This document shows positions 1 to 6,262 of a stretch of DNA of 10,194 nucleotides, piece after piece. A program made the position numbers and the translations under genes. Location of the stretch: positions 1 through 10,194 of the forward strand of contig CAIPVD010000242.1 in assembly GCA_903868375.1 (NCBI GenBank), read 5' to 3'. The notes beneath the pieces were generated by a model. That model made no database searches, was not told where the DNA came from, and saw nothing but the letters and a program-made list of their open reading frames with translations. The DNA comes from an uncultured delta proteobacterium. Its GTDB lineage: Bacteria > UBA10199 > GCA-002796325 > 1-14-0-20-49-13. Position 1 is the stretch's first letter. Each line of letters begins with the position of its first letter.

Positions 1-408
1 GCGCGGAACGCCGCCAAAGAAAGTAACCGCAACCGGCCAATCTTCCGCGCCTATCTTGGTGGTAAGTCCGTCCATTAAGTATGCGTGGAAGCTGGGGCTA
101 AAGAATTGCCGTCCGGCAGAAAAGCCGAACGCGCCGCCGATATCCTGCATCTTAAAAGCCGCCTGATAAAGATTGAACTGCTCGTACGAGCCGTTGAATA
201 TCTTGTTGTTCATGAGCGACACGTCGAAGCTCCCTTTATTTGGAAGCTCGGAAAGGCCGGTGTCCATATACGCTTCGAACGGCACCTCTCTCTCTGAAAG
301 AGAATTCTGCCTTACCTGCGTAAGCAGCCTCGTATCCACGTAATAGGAAGCTGAATGAACGGTGAGCGATGGAAGCAAGAGCAATGCAATTAGCAAGAGT
401 TTCTTCAT
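1..408 (-). CDS. Secreted, probable outer-membrane beta-barrel protein (N-terminal part, cut by window edge)
   Basis: This gene starts at an ATG (complement of 406-408) and stays open for 136 codons to the left edge, so only its N-terminus is present. The first 19-20 residues form a clear signal peptide: M-K-K, then a leucine-rich hydrophobic stretch (LLLIALLLLPSL), then T-V-H-S-A and a likely cleavage before S-Y-Y. The mature part alternates polar and hydrophobic residues, with frequent glycine and aromatic residues (for example GGAFGFSAGRQFF and WPVAVTFFGG), as in amphipathic outer-membrane beta strands. There are no cysteines in the visible part. I do not recognise the family; a porin-like or adhesin-like barrel is an inference from texture only. 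There is no convincing Shine-Dalgarno site before the ATG. It is transcribed away from the small membrane-protein gene at 650. Confidence 0.7.
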   Translation of the reverse strand, partial: MKKLLLIALLLLPSLTVHSASYYVDTRLLTQVRQNSLSEREVPFEAYMDTGLSELPNKGSFDVSLMNNKIFNGSYEQFNLYQAAFKMQDIGGAFGFSAGRQFFSPSFHAYLMDGLTTKIGAEDWPVAVTFFGGVPR

Positions 409-469
409 GAACTGTTATTCACTAGCAAAGATATCATTTCATATCAATAGAGAGTTGAATGAGAGTAGA

Positions 470-484
470 AAAAAGTGACTTTTT
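470..484. promoter_or_regulatory. Perfect 7-bp dyad with a single-base centre
   Basis: AAAAAGT-G-ACTTTTT is a perfect inverted repeat with one central base. It lies 62 bases upstream of the minus-strand secreted-protein gene. The single-base centre makes a stable RNA hairpin unlikely, so a DNA dyad such as a dimeric regulator site is the better reading. This is an inference from symmetry only. Confidence 0.3.
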
Positions 485-491
485 GGTAGGC

Positions 492-506
492 AATGCCCAG
501 GGCATT
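492..506. promoter_or_regulatory. Perfect 7-bp dyad, candidate operator
   Basis: AATGCCC-A-GGGCATT is a perfect 15-base inverted repeat, 8 bases after the dyad at 470-484. The two sites have different sequences but the same geometry (7+1+7), with centres 22 bases (about two helical turns) apart. This spacing would suit two regulators bound on the same DNA face between the divergent genes at 408 and 650. No regulator family is assigned. Confidence 0.35.
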
Positions 507-521
507 ATCCGCCACCCACTA

Positions 522-543
522 ACGCAACATGCCGACGCAACAT
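522..543. repeat. Tandem 9-base direct repeat followed by a dyad
   Basis: ACGCAACAT occurs at 522-530 and again at 535-543, a 13-base period. It is followed directly by the dyad ATACGC-GCA-GCGTAT at 546-560. The group sits just upstream of the candidate promoter of the small membrane protein and could be a regulator-binding region. A regulatory role is unproven. Confidence 0.3.
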
Positions 544-559
544 ATATACGCGCAGCGTA

Positions 560-587
560 TTGAGGATTTTTTTCTTTCACGTAAGAT
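560..587 (+). promoter_or_regulatory. Candidate sigma70-type promoter of the small membrane-protein gene
   Basis: TTGAGG at 560-565 and TAAGAT at 582-587 are separated by 16 bases, and each matches four of six consensus positions. Transcription would start near 594, leaving a leader of about 55 bases before the ATG at 650. The dyad at 546-560 abuts the -35 box, which would suit regulation. The match is moderate, and other promoters in this AT-rich stretch are possible. Confidence 0.3.
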
Positions 588-638
588 TCCTCTCGTAAAT
601 TCAAACCGAGGACACGCACATGCATGTCCCCAAAAAAA

Positions 639-645
639 GGGAGGA
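639..645 (+). promoter_or_regulatory. Shine-Dalgarno site fixing the start at 650
   Basis: GGGAGGA lies 4-5 bases before ATG 650. An in-frame upstream ATG at 620 has no such site and would begin inside the palindrome ACATGCATGT (618-627), so 650 is taken as the start. Confidence 0.7.
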
Positions 646-649
646 AACT

Positions 650-823
650 ATGACAGTAGCAACAATAGGAGCAGGGCTTTTGGTAGTTGGCGGGCTTATT
701 CAGGCGTTGCCACCGGTATCGAATAAGCTGACAGAGACGCTTGGCGGCAAGCCGATCTTGCAGGTACTGATCGGAATAGTTTCGCTGATCGTCGGCGTAA
801 CACTGATAAGCCAGACGCTGTAA
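650..823 (+). CDS. Small two-helix membrane protein, unknown function (57 aa)
   Basis: The gene encodes a 57-residue protein with a strong Shine-Dalgarno site and its own terminator, both of which support real expression. Residues 2-20 (VATIGAGLLVVGGLIQAL) and about 35-57 (ILQVLIGIVSLIVGVTLIS) are two hydrophobic segments. They are joined by a short polar loop, P-P-V-S-N-K-L-T-E-T-L-G-G-K-P. The glycine spacing (GAGLLVVGG) suits tight helix packing. The protein has no cysteines and few charges. I recognise no family. Such proteins can be membrane-complex subunits, holin- or toxin-like peptides, or stress proteins, and the sequence does not choose between these. It appears to be monocistronic, flanked by a divergent gene on the left and a convergent gene on the right. 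Confidence 0.7.
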   Translation: MTVATIGAGLLVVGGLIQALPPVSNKLTETLGGKPILQVLIGIVSLIVGVTLISQTL

Positions 824-839
824 TTAGAAGCTGTAAAAT

Positions 840-872
840 AAAAACCCCAGTGCCTGTGCGCTGGGGGTTTTT
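840..872. terminator. Strong bidirectional intrinsic terminator
   Basis: The stem is CCCCAGTGC (845-853) and GCGCTGGGG (858-866) around a CTGT loop, with one U-G wobble. It is flanked by A5 on the left and, after one bulged G, by T5 on the right. Read on the plus strand it ends the small gene (stop at 823) with a T-run. Read on the minus strand it gives TTTTTATTTT after the stem and would end the gene whose stop is at 886. It therefore serves two convergent genes. Confidence 0.85.
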
Positions 873-885
873 AGTTCGCGGTGTT

Positions 886-2580
886 TTATCCATTTCCCCA
901 CACTGGAATATCGCCTCTGTTCTTTATCCCAATGAGTTCGAACACTCCAGCTCCAGCCTGTTGAAAAAATATCCGGTGCGGGAGGGCGCGTTTCGAAGAA
1001 TAGATCGGCTTGGACATATCGGCAAAACTTGCAAAAATGGCCGGTACTCTCGTCATTATCCTGCAGTTTCTTGGTTTCCCGATAAAATCAGCCAAAGCCT
1101 GCCAAACATCGGACCTCTTTGAATCTGCCAATTCCGCATAAACGCGTTGAATCTCCTTAATTGCATTTGCATTATCCTTCACCAAAACTCGCCCACCGGT
1201 AGCCGCTGCAACCATTTCAGCAGTGATGTTCTTGGGCGGTTCCGAAATATATTGGCGAACTAAAGCCGGGATCTCTAAGGTTGCCGCGATTGTTTCTGCA
1301 AATATAGGAGCCGGCGTAACATCCGGCGCTTCCGAATATAGGCCACCTCCACCGCTACTACCACGGCCTGTCGAAGGAATTCTGTTCCAAATGGCAGGCG
1401 TTTTTTTCGGCGCAGGGCCTCTGGCTGTGGCAGCTTGTAGCTTTAGGCCATCCAAATATTCTGACAACTTCATGATAACATCGACATGATCGATCCCCGC
1501 CGCGATCTCATTCGCCTTGGCGCCTGAATCTGCAGATAGAAATCTCGAATTTTGCTTCACGTATTCTTCGATACGGGCAAGTAATTTATTGACCCTTAAT
1601 GACCATCGCGCAAGTTCGGCAACTTCTCTTGGCGTGCTTCCGCGGTATTTCTGGGCCAGTTCGGATACAAGCTCTGTTTTTCGCTCTTCAGGAATGCTTT
1701 CCGAAGTTATGATATCTGCATAAGCTTCTAAAGCCCAAGCAGCGCGTCGTTCGAAGAGATATTTTTTAACGATATAAAGCGCAAGCTCGGAGCCGCCTTT
1801 CAAATATCTTTCTAGGATAAGGCCCTGTGCATATTCACTGCCTGCAGATGCCACACGTGCAACGTCTTCCAGTTGAAGGTCGCAGACAATTTGTTTTGCT
1901 TCTCTAAGGCCGTAGTCGGCCTGCCTGGCGATTAATCGCACAACTACCTGTGTAAAAGGTTTGCCTATCAGCCTGTACGGATTTATCGCCTTAATGGCAT
2001 TCTTTAGAGATGCCCGTAAACGGCGGACATTTCCCGAACTGGCATCGGCTAGGTCTTTAAATGCATAATCGACAGAATGAATAAAGGTCCCCACCTGATT
2101 ACCAGTTCGCACTGCAGACAAGCGCTTACGCTGCCCGACGCTCACACTGCGAACCCAGCGCAGAATATCCTTACCATTACCATCCAGGAGCAACGCCATT
2201 GCTTCAATGTCGCCCCCTTCCGCTCTACTTGCAAGCTCTCTATAATGCTCGGGAAGGCACGCCTTTCCGATCTCAAATTTTAATCCTTTGACGGCAGATA
2301 TTACGCCGCTCAACCCATCATTCCTTCTCGGAACCGTTAGTGTGGCGGGAGCACCGGCACCTTCGCACAATATCACAAACTGCCCTGGTACGTTCACGCT
2401 GCCACCTGTCGCGTATATCGATACACTATCAGGCGCAAAGAAAGACGCTGGCAGAGATGTTTGCAAGGCATAGGCCGAAACGCTTGGAGCAGAACCAAAT
2501 TCGCCAAACAATCCGGCTCCCGGAAGTGCAGCACCGAGGCCAATCACAGAAACATTAATTGTATTTCCAACAATAGCCAT
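886..2580 (-). CDS. Unrecognised 564-aa helical protein with a Gly-rich linker
   Basis: The protein is 564 residues from the ATG complementary to 2578-2580. The frame stays open 36 codons further upstream, but that part runs through the A/T tracts of the divergent promoter region, so the internal ATG is preferred; its ribosome site is weak. Residues about 1-35 are glycine- and hydrophobic-rich (VSVIGLGAALPGAGLFGEFG). Residues 36-90 look like a beta-rich segment. Residues about 105-385 are strongly helical with repeated A-x3-L-x2-A patterns, possibly an alpha-solenoid (for example around EYAQGLILERYLKGGSELAL). A Pro/Gly-rich linker with S-S-G-G-G-G follows near 405-415, then a C-terminal domain of about 140 residues. 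There is no catalytic motif, clear membrane helix or cleavable signal that I can recognise. The extreme C-terminus, about 30 residues rich in basic and aromatic residues, looks less typical of a folded domain. Function unknown. Confidence 0.7.
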   Translation of the reverse strand: MAIVGNTINVSVIGLGAALPGAGLFGEFGSAPSVSAYALQTSLPASFFAPDSVSIYATGGSVNVPGQFVILCEGAGAPATLTVPRRNDGLSGVISAVKGLKFEIGKACLPEHYRELASRAEGGDIEAMALLLDGNGKDILRWVRSVSVGQRKRLSAVRTGNQVGTFIHSVDYAFKDLADASSGNVRRLRASLKNAIKAINPYRLIGKPFTQVVVRLIARQADYGLREAKQIVCDLQLEDVARVASAGSEYAQGLILERYLKGGSELALYIVKKYLFERRAAWALEAYADIITSESIPEERKTELVSELAQKYRGSTPREVAELARWSLRVNKLLARIEEYVKQNSRFLSADSGAKANEIAAGIDHVDVIMKLSEYLDGLKLQAATARGPAPKKTPAIWNRIPSTGRGSSGGGGLYSEAPDVTPAPIFAETIAATLEIPALVRQYISEPPKNITAEMVAAATGGRVLVKDNANAIKEIQRVYAELADSKRSDVWQALADFIGKPRNCRIMTRVPAIFASFADMSKPIYSSKRALPHRIFFQQAGAGVFELIGIKNRGDIPVWGNG

Positions 2581-2619
2581 ATGCTTGTATCTTCGTCCAA
2601 ACTCCAAAAAAGTTGCTAA

Positions 2620-2672
2620 TTTTTTTAAAAAAACTTTTAAATATTGACGCGTTAAGACTATTAAGTTATCGA
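2620..2672 (+). promoter_or_regulatory. Candidate promoter of the hdr-mvh operon with UP-like A/T tracts
   Basis: TTGACG (2644-2649) is a 5/6 match to a -35 box. After 17 bases comes TATCGA (2667-2672), a poor -10 box. Immediately upstream lie T7-A7 (2620-2633) and further A/T bases, the kind of sequence that acts as an UP element. Transcription would start near 2679, about 39 bases before hdrC. The region is shared with the divergent gene starting at 2580. The -10 mismatch could mean an activator or another sigma factor is needed, or that the call is wrong. Confidence 0.35.
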
Positions 2673-2706
2673 GTGGCCTCACTAACAATTTCTCACAACA
2701 TTTTAC

Positions 2707-2711
2707 AAGGA
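2707..2711 (+). promoter_or_regulatory. Shine-Dalgarno site fixing the hdrC start
   Basis: AAGGA lies 6 bases before ATG 2718. The reading frame is open from 2613, but the upstream ATG has no such site and its extra residues precede the region where HdrC family similarity begins. Confidence 0.7.
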
Positions 2712-2717
2712 ATTCCT

Positions 2718-3299
2718 ATGAAAGAACAAAAAGGCATCCAACGTGAAGGTCGGCTAACTCTCGATTTTATCGACGAAATGAAGCAAATTCCTGGCGGTGA
2801 ACAGATCGCCCTTTGCATCCAGTGCGGCACCTGTTCGGGCAGCTGCCCGACAAGCCATTTAATGACGCACACTCCTCGCAGGCTCATCGCCATGACCCGC
2901 GCCGGAATGAGAAAAGAGGTCCTGGAAAGCCCCGACATCTGGCTCTGCACAAGCTGCTATTATTGTTACGTCCGCTGCCCTCGCGGCATAAAGGTAACTG
3001 ACCTTATGTACGCCTATAAAAGGCTCTCCGCGCGCGACAAATTCGGCATCCAAAAGCGCGGCTACAAACTCGGCAAAATATTCATGAGCGTCGTCAACAA
3101 ATACGGCCGCAATAACGAACTCGAGCTGCTCGCAAAGTTCTTCGGATTTGCGAACCCGATCGGCGGAATTAAAAATACTTTCATCGGCCTTGGGCTTTTC
3201 TTGAAGGGAAGGCTCCCGCTTAAGACGCATAAGATAAAGGACCTTGGCGGATTCAAGAAGATCGTGAACAAGGCAGAAGAGTTGGCGAGGCTCCCGTAA
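2718..3299 (+). CDS. hdrC: HdrC: iron-sulfur subunit of CoB-CoM heterodisulfide reductase-type complex
   Basis: This 193-residue protein carries two classic 4Fe-4S motifs, each C-x2-C-x2-C-x3-C-P: C33, C36, C39, C43 and C77, C80, C83, C87. The length and the cluster spacing are those of HdrC. In the family, the two clusters relay electrons from the flavoprotein HdrA to the HdrB active site; the protein is cytoplasmic. The conserved stretch T-P-R-R-L-I-A-M-T-R-A-G between the motifs and W-L-C-T-S-C before the second also fit HdrC. It is the first gene of the operon, and hdrB follows after a 93-base gap filled mostly by a palindromic repeat. No membrane segment is present, so it is not the cytochrome-linked HdrE type or a DsrMK partner. 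Identification is firm at family level. Confidence 0.93.
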   Translation: MKEQKGIQREGRLTLDFIDEMKQIPGGEQIALCIQCGTCSGSCPTSHLMTHTPRRLIAMTRAGMRKEVLESPDIWLCTSCYYCYVRCPRGIKVTDLMYAYKRLSARDKFGIQKRGYKLGKIFMSVVNKYGRNNELELLAKFFGFANPIGGIKNTFIGLGLFLKGRLPLKTHKIKDLGGFKKIVNKAEELARLP

Positions 3300-3302
3300 T
3301 TG
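3300..3302 (+). promoter_or_regulatory. Possible alternative TTG start of hdrB with its own ribosome site
   Basis: The TTG directly after the hdrC stop is preceded by GAGG at 3287-3290, nine bases upstream. It opens a frame without stops through the repeat into hdrB, which would add 31 residues. The canonical ATG at 3393 has no visible Shine-Dalgarno site. Use of this TTG is a hypothesis; it could instead serve translational coupling. Confidence 0.25.
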
Positions 3303-3306
3303 AACA

Positions 3307-3383
3307 GTCATTGCGAGCCCGGCATCGGGCGAAGCAATCCCCCACAGGAGATTGCTTCGTCGCTGAAAGCTCCTCGCAATGAC
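3307..3383. repeat. Palindromic interspersed repeat, copy 1 (REP/MITE-like, 77 bases)
   Basis: The outer arms GTCATTGCGAG (3307-3317) and CTCGCAATGAC (3373-3383) are perfect inverted repeats. Inner arms GCGAAGCAATC and GATTGCTTCG form a second stem around CCCCACAGGA. It shares both arm pairs and the internal ACAGGAGATTGCTTCG with copy 2 at 6679-6767. Repeats with such GTCATTGCGAG ends are widely scattered in bacterial genomes, often next to or inside operons. It fills most of the hdrC-hdrB gap and would form a long hairpin in the operon mRNA. Confidence 0.88.
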
Positions 3384-3392
3384 ACAAAACAT

Positions 3393-4265
3393 ATGGAATA
3401 TACATATTACCCAGGTTGTTCGCTCCACTCATCGGCTCCGGCATACGAGAAATCGAGCCAAGCCGTAATGAAGGCGATTGGCGCGAAGTTGAACGAACTT
3501 GAAGACTGGAATTGCTGCGGCGCTACTGCTTACATGAGCATCAAGGAGCTAACGGCCTTCTCCATCTCTGCAAGGAACTTGGCGCTCGCTAAAAAACAAG
3601 CGCCAAACCACGACGTGGTCGCTCCCTGCAGCGGCTGTTTCGTTGGCTTAACCAAGGCTAACAAATATATTAATGAATTTCCGGAAATTAAAGAAAAGGT
3701 GAACGTGGCACTTGCCGAAGCCGGCCTTGAATACGACGGCTCGGTAAAGGTCAGGCACCTGTTAGATATCATCGTCAACGATTTTGGCGTAGATAAGATC
3801 AAGGCAATGGTCAAGCGCCCTCTCACCGGCCTAAAAGTCGCGTGCTATTACGGCTGCCAGATCATTCGCCCGAAAACTCCGCTCGACGATCCGGAAGAAC
3901 CGAAACATTTGGAAGAACTTATCGCAGCACTTGGCGCGACACCGACACATTATCCCATGAAGGCGAACTGCTGCGGCGGTTCCATTATGGGAACGGAAGA
4001 AAATATCGGCATGATGCTTTCGCGCAATGTCCTCGACTGCGCGGCAAAGTATGGCGCCGAATGTCTTGTCTGCCCATGCCCTCTTTGCCAAATGAACCTG
4101 GACGCTTATCAGAAGCCGATAAACAGAAAATTCAAGAAAGATATCAATCTTCCAATTCTATATTTCACGCAGTTGATCGGCCTGGCGCTGGGCTTGCCGC
4201 CCAAAGAGTTAGGCTTCGGCAGCGAACTCGTAAGCGCGGATGATATCGTAAGGAGATTTTCATGA
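3393..4265 (+). CDS. hdrB: HdrB: catalytic (CCG-domain) subunit of heterodisulfide reductase-type complex
   Basis: The protein is 290 residues from the ATG at 3393, beginning M-E-Y-T-Y-Y-P-G-C-S as HdrB proteins typically do. It has two CCG modules. The first has C9, C41-C42-G and C79-x2-C82; the second has C155, C193-C194-G and C229-x2-C232. In the methanogen enzyme these bind two noncubane 4Fe-4S clusters that split the CoM-S-S-CoB disulfide. All ligand positions appear intact, so the subunit should be active on a disulfide, although the bacterial substrate is unknown. The frame is also open upstream through the repeat to a TTG at 3300, so a longer N-terminus is possible. It overlaps hdrA by four bases (ATGA), indicating translational coupling. 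Family call is firm; the start is less so. Confidence 0.93.
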   Translation: MEYTYYPGCSLHSSAPAYEKSSQAVMKAIGAKLNELEDWNCCGATAYMSIKELTAFSISARNLALAKKQAPNHDVVAPCSGCFVGLTKANKYINEFPEIKEKVNVALAEAGLEYDGSVKVRHLLDIIVNDFGVDKIKAMVKRPLTGLKVACYYGCQIIRPKTPLDDPEEPKHLEELIAALGATPTHYPMKANCCGGSIMGTEENIGMMLSRNVLDCAAKYGAECLVCPCPLCQMNLDAYQKPINRKFKKDINLPILYFTQLIGLALGLPPKELGFGSELVSADDIVRRFS

Positions 4266-6262
4266 CAAATCCAAGGATCGGCGTTTATGTCTGCCACTGC
4301 GGAACCAACATCGCCGGCAAAGTGAAGGTAACCGATGTTGTAGAACACGCAAAGAAGCAGCCGAACGTTGTGCTGGCGAAAGAATATAAGTTCATGTGTT
4401 CCGAACCGGGACAGGCGATGATCGTCGAGGACATTAAAAAAGAAAAGCTCGACCGCATTATCGTTGCCGCATGTTCGCCTCTCATGCACGAAAAGACATT
4501 CCGCAAGGCGCTTGAAAAGGCCGGCATCAATAAATATTTATTTCAGATGGCGAATATCCGCGAACACTGTTCTTGGGTCCACGAAGACGGAGCGGCAGCC
4601 ACGGAAAAGGCAAAGGCGCTTGTTACAGGAGCCATATATCGTGCGCAATACGTAGAAGCCTTGAACGATAGAGAAGCTCCGATGAATCCCGCAACGCTTA
4701 TCGTTGGCGGAGGCATCGCAGGAATTCAGGCGGCACTTGATATCGCCGATTCCGGGCGCCAAGTTTATTTAGTAGAAAAAGAACCATCGATCGGCGGCCA
4801 CATGGCGCAGTTCGATAAGACATTCCCAACGCTCGATTGCGCGGCATGCATCTTAACGCCAAAGATGGTCTCCATCGGCCAGCATCCGAACATCACCCTA
4901 CTTTCCTATAGCGAAGTCGAAAAGATAGACGGCTACGTCGGCAACTTTAAGGTCGGCGTTCGCATGAAAGCCCGCTACGTTGATCCCAAAAAATGCAACG
5001 GCTGCGGCGATTGCTGGCAGAAGTGCCCTGCATGGCGCGTAGAAAAGCCGAAAGGCGACAAGAAAGTCGTTCATAATGCGCTAACGCTGGGGCCTACAAA
5101 AGCTATCTACATGCCAACGCTTCAATCGGTGCCGAACGTGCCCGTTATCGATAAAAAATCGTGCATCTATTTCAAGAACGGCAAGTGCAAGATATGCGTT
5201 AAGGCTTGCCAGAAAGATGCCATCAACCACGAAATGACCGATGTAGTCATGGACATCGATGTCGGCAACATTATAGTGACCACAGGATTTAAGACGTTCG
5301 ATGTCTCCAAGATGCCGCAATACGGCTACGGAAAGCTGCCGAACGTTATATCTTCTATCGAATTCGAAAGAATGAACTGCTCTTCCGGCGCTACCGGCGG
5401 GCAAGTGCTTTGCCAGAACGGCGAGGCGCCAAAGTCGATCGCAATTCTTCATTGCATAGGTTCCCGCGACAAAGAACATCACGAATATTGCAGCCGCGTT
5501 TGCTGCATGTATGCTCTCAAATTCGCGCACTTAGTTAAAGAAAAGACCGGAGCCCAAGTTTACGACTTCTACATTGATATGCGCGCCGCCGGCAAAGGTT
5601 ACGAAGAATTTTACAACCGCCTGCTTGAAGAAGGAGTTCGCTTCATTAGAGGCAAGGCGGCAAGCGTAACAGATTACGCCGTATTCCCGGAAGAAGAAGG
5701 AAAGCTGATCGTCCGCTGCGAAGATACATTGGTAGGCAAAGTCCGCCGCATTCCGGTCGATATGGTCGTCCTCTGCTCCGCTCTTGAAGCAAACGCAGAT
5801 GCACCGGAATTCGCAAGGTTACTTAAGCTTTGCCAGGGCAAAGAAGGCTGGTTTACAGAAAAGCATCCGAAGTTAGCCCCTGTTTCCACCGCTTCCGATG
5901 GTATTTACATCGCCGGTTGCTGCCAGGGTCCGAAAGATATTCCTGACACGGTCGCACAGGCAAGCGCCGCTGCGGCACAGGTATTGACCGCAATTGCCAA
6001 GGGCAAGGTGCAGATCGAAGGCGTTGGAGCCGAGATCATCGAAGAAAAGTGCACAGGATGCAAGATATGCAACGACATGTGTCCATATAAAGCGATCGAG
6101 TTCGATGCGGTGAAGCACAAATCGAAAGTTAACGATGCGCTTTGCAAGGCTTGCGGAACCTGCGTTGCCGCCTGCCCATGCGGAGCGATCAAGGCGAAAC
6201 ATTTTACAGATGAACAGATAATGCATGAAATCGAGGGAGTCCTTTATGACGCAAAACTTTGA
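4262..6262 (+). CDS. hdrA: HdrA: FAD-dependent electron-bifurcating subunit
   Basis: The protein has 666 residues, the usual length of HdrA. From N to C it shows an N-terminal domain with C11, C13, C46 and C71, suited to a 4Fe-4S cluster. An FAD-binding Rossmann motif follows, G-G-G-I-A-G at 149-154 with V-E-K at 171-173. The conserved L-D-C-A-A-C (C193, C196) comes next, then an inserted ferredoxin region with C245, C248, C251, C255 and C301, C309, C312, C316. The C-terminal ferredoxin domain has C597, C600, C603, C607 and C628, C631, C634, C638. In the family, HdrA takes electron pairs from MvhD and sends one electron each to ferredoxin and to HdrC/HdrB. Some HdrA proteins are recalled to carry selenocysteine in the L-D-x-A-A-C motif; here it is cysteine. 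AAGGAG at 4250-4255 precedes the ATG. The 3' end overlaps mvhD by 17 bases. Confidence 0.95.
   Translation: MTNPRIGVYVCHCGTNIAGKVKVTDVVEHAKKQPNVVLAKEYKFMCSEPGQAMIVEDIKKEKLDRIIVAACSPLMHEKTFRKALEKAGINKYLFQMANIREHCSWVHEDGAAATEKAKALVTGAIYRAQYVEALNDREAPMNPATLIVGGGIAGIQAALDIADSGRQVYLVEKEPSIGGHMAQFDKTFPTLDCAACILTPKMVSIGQHPNITLLSYSEVEKIDGYVGNFKVGVRMKARYVDPKKCNGCGDCWQKCPAWRVEKPKGDKKVVHNALTLGPTKAIYMPTLQSVPNVPVIDKKSCIYFKNGKCKICVKACQKDAINHEMTDVVMDIDVGNIIVTTGFKTFDVSKMPQYGYGKLPNVISSIEFERMNCSSGATGGQVLCQNGEAPKSIAILHCIGSRDKEHHEYCSRVCCMYALKFAHLVKEKTGAQVYDFYIDMRAAGKGYEEFYNRLLEEGVRFIRGKAASVTDYAVFPEEEGKLIVRCEDTLVGKVRRIPVDMVVLCSALEANADAPEFARLLKLCQGKEGWFTEKHPKLAPVSTASDGIYIAGCCQGPKDIPDTVAQASAAAAQVLTAIAKGKVQIEGVGAEIIEEKCTGCKICNDMCPYKAIEFDAVKHKSKVNDALCKACGTCVAACPCGAIKAKHFTDEQIMHEIEGVLYDAKL
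6233..6239 (+). promoter_or_regulatory. Shine-Dalgarno site fixing the mvhD start inside hdrA
   Basis: CGAGGGA/GAGGGAG-type sequence at about 6232-6239 lies 6-7 bases before ATG 6246. An in-frame ATG at 6225 precedes this site and has none of its own, so 6246 is preferred. Confidence 0.65.

Noticed and set aside
546..577. Dyad ATACGC-GCA-GCGTAT followed by T7 as an intrinsic terminator
   Set aside because: Six bases separate the stem from the T-run, the stem is short, and there is no transcript to end here apart from a hypothetical one; a regulatory dyad is at least as likely.
2581..2688. 36-codon extension of the minus-strand 564-aa protein
   Set aside because: It would be encoded in the divergent regulatory region and overlap the hdrC promoter; the basic, Leu/Lys-rich reading looks like translated A/T tracts. 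The internal ATG is preferred though its ribosome site is weak.
2613..2717. Upstream in-frame extension of hdrC from an ATG at 2613
   Set aside because: It runs through the promoter-like A/T tracts and has no ribosome site, and HdrC similarity starts after 2718, where AAGGA precedes the ATG.
2859..3428. 189-codon open frame on the minus strand opposite hdrC and the repeat
   Set aside because: It is antisense to a clear HdrC gene with intact motifs, has no ribosome site or family signature, and crosses the repeat.
3842..4243. 133-codon plus-strand open frame within hdrB in another frame
   Set aside because: HdrB in its own frame keeps all cluster ligands; the alternative reading is rich in Arg and Ser and shows no domain.
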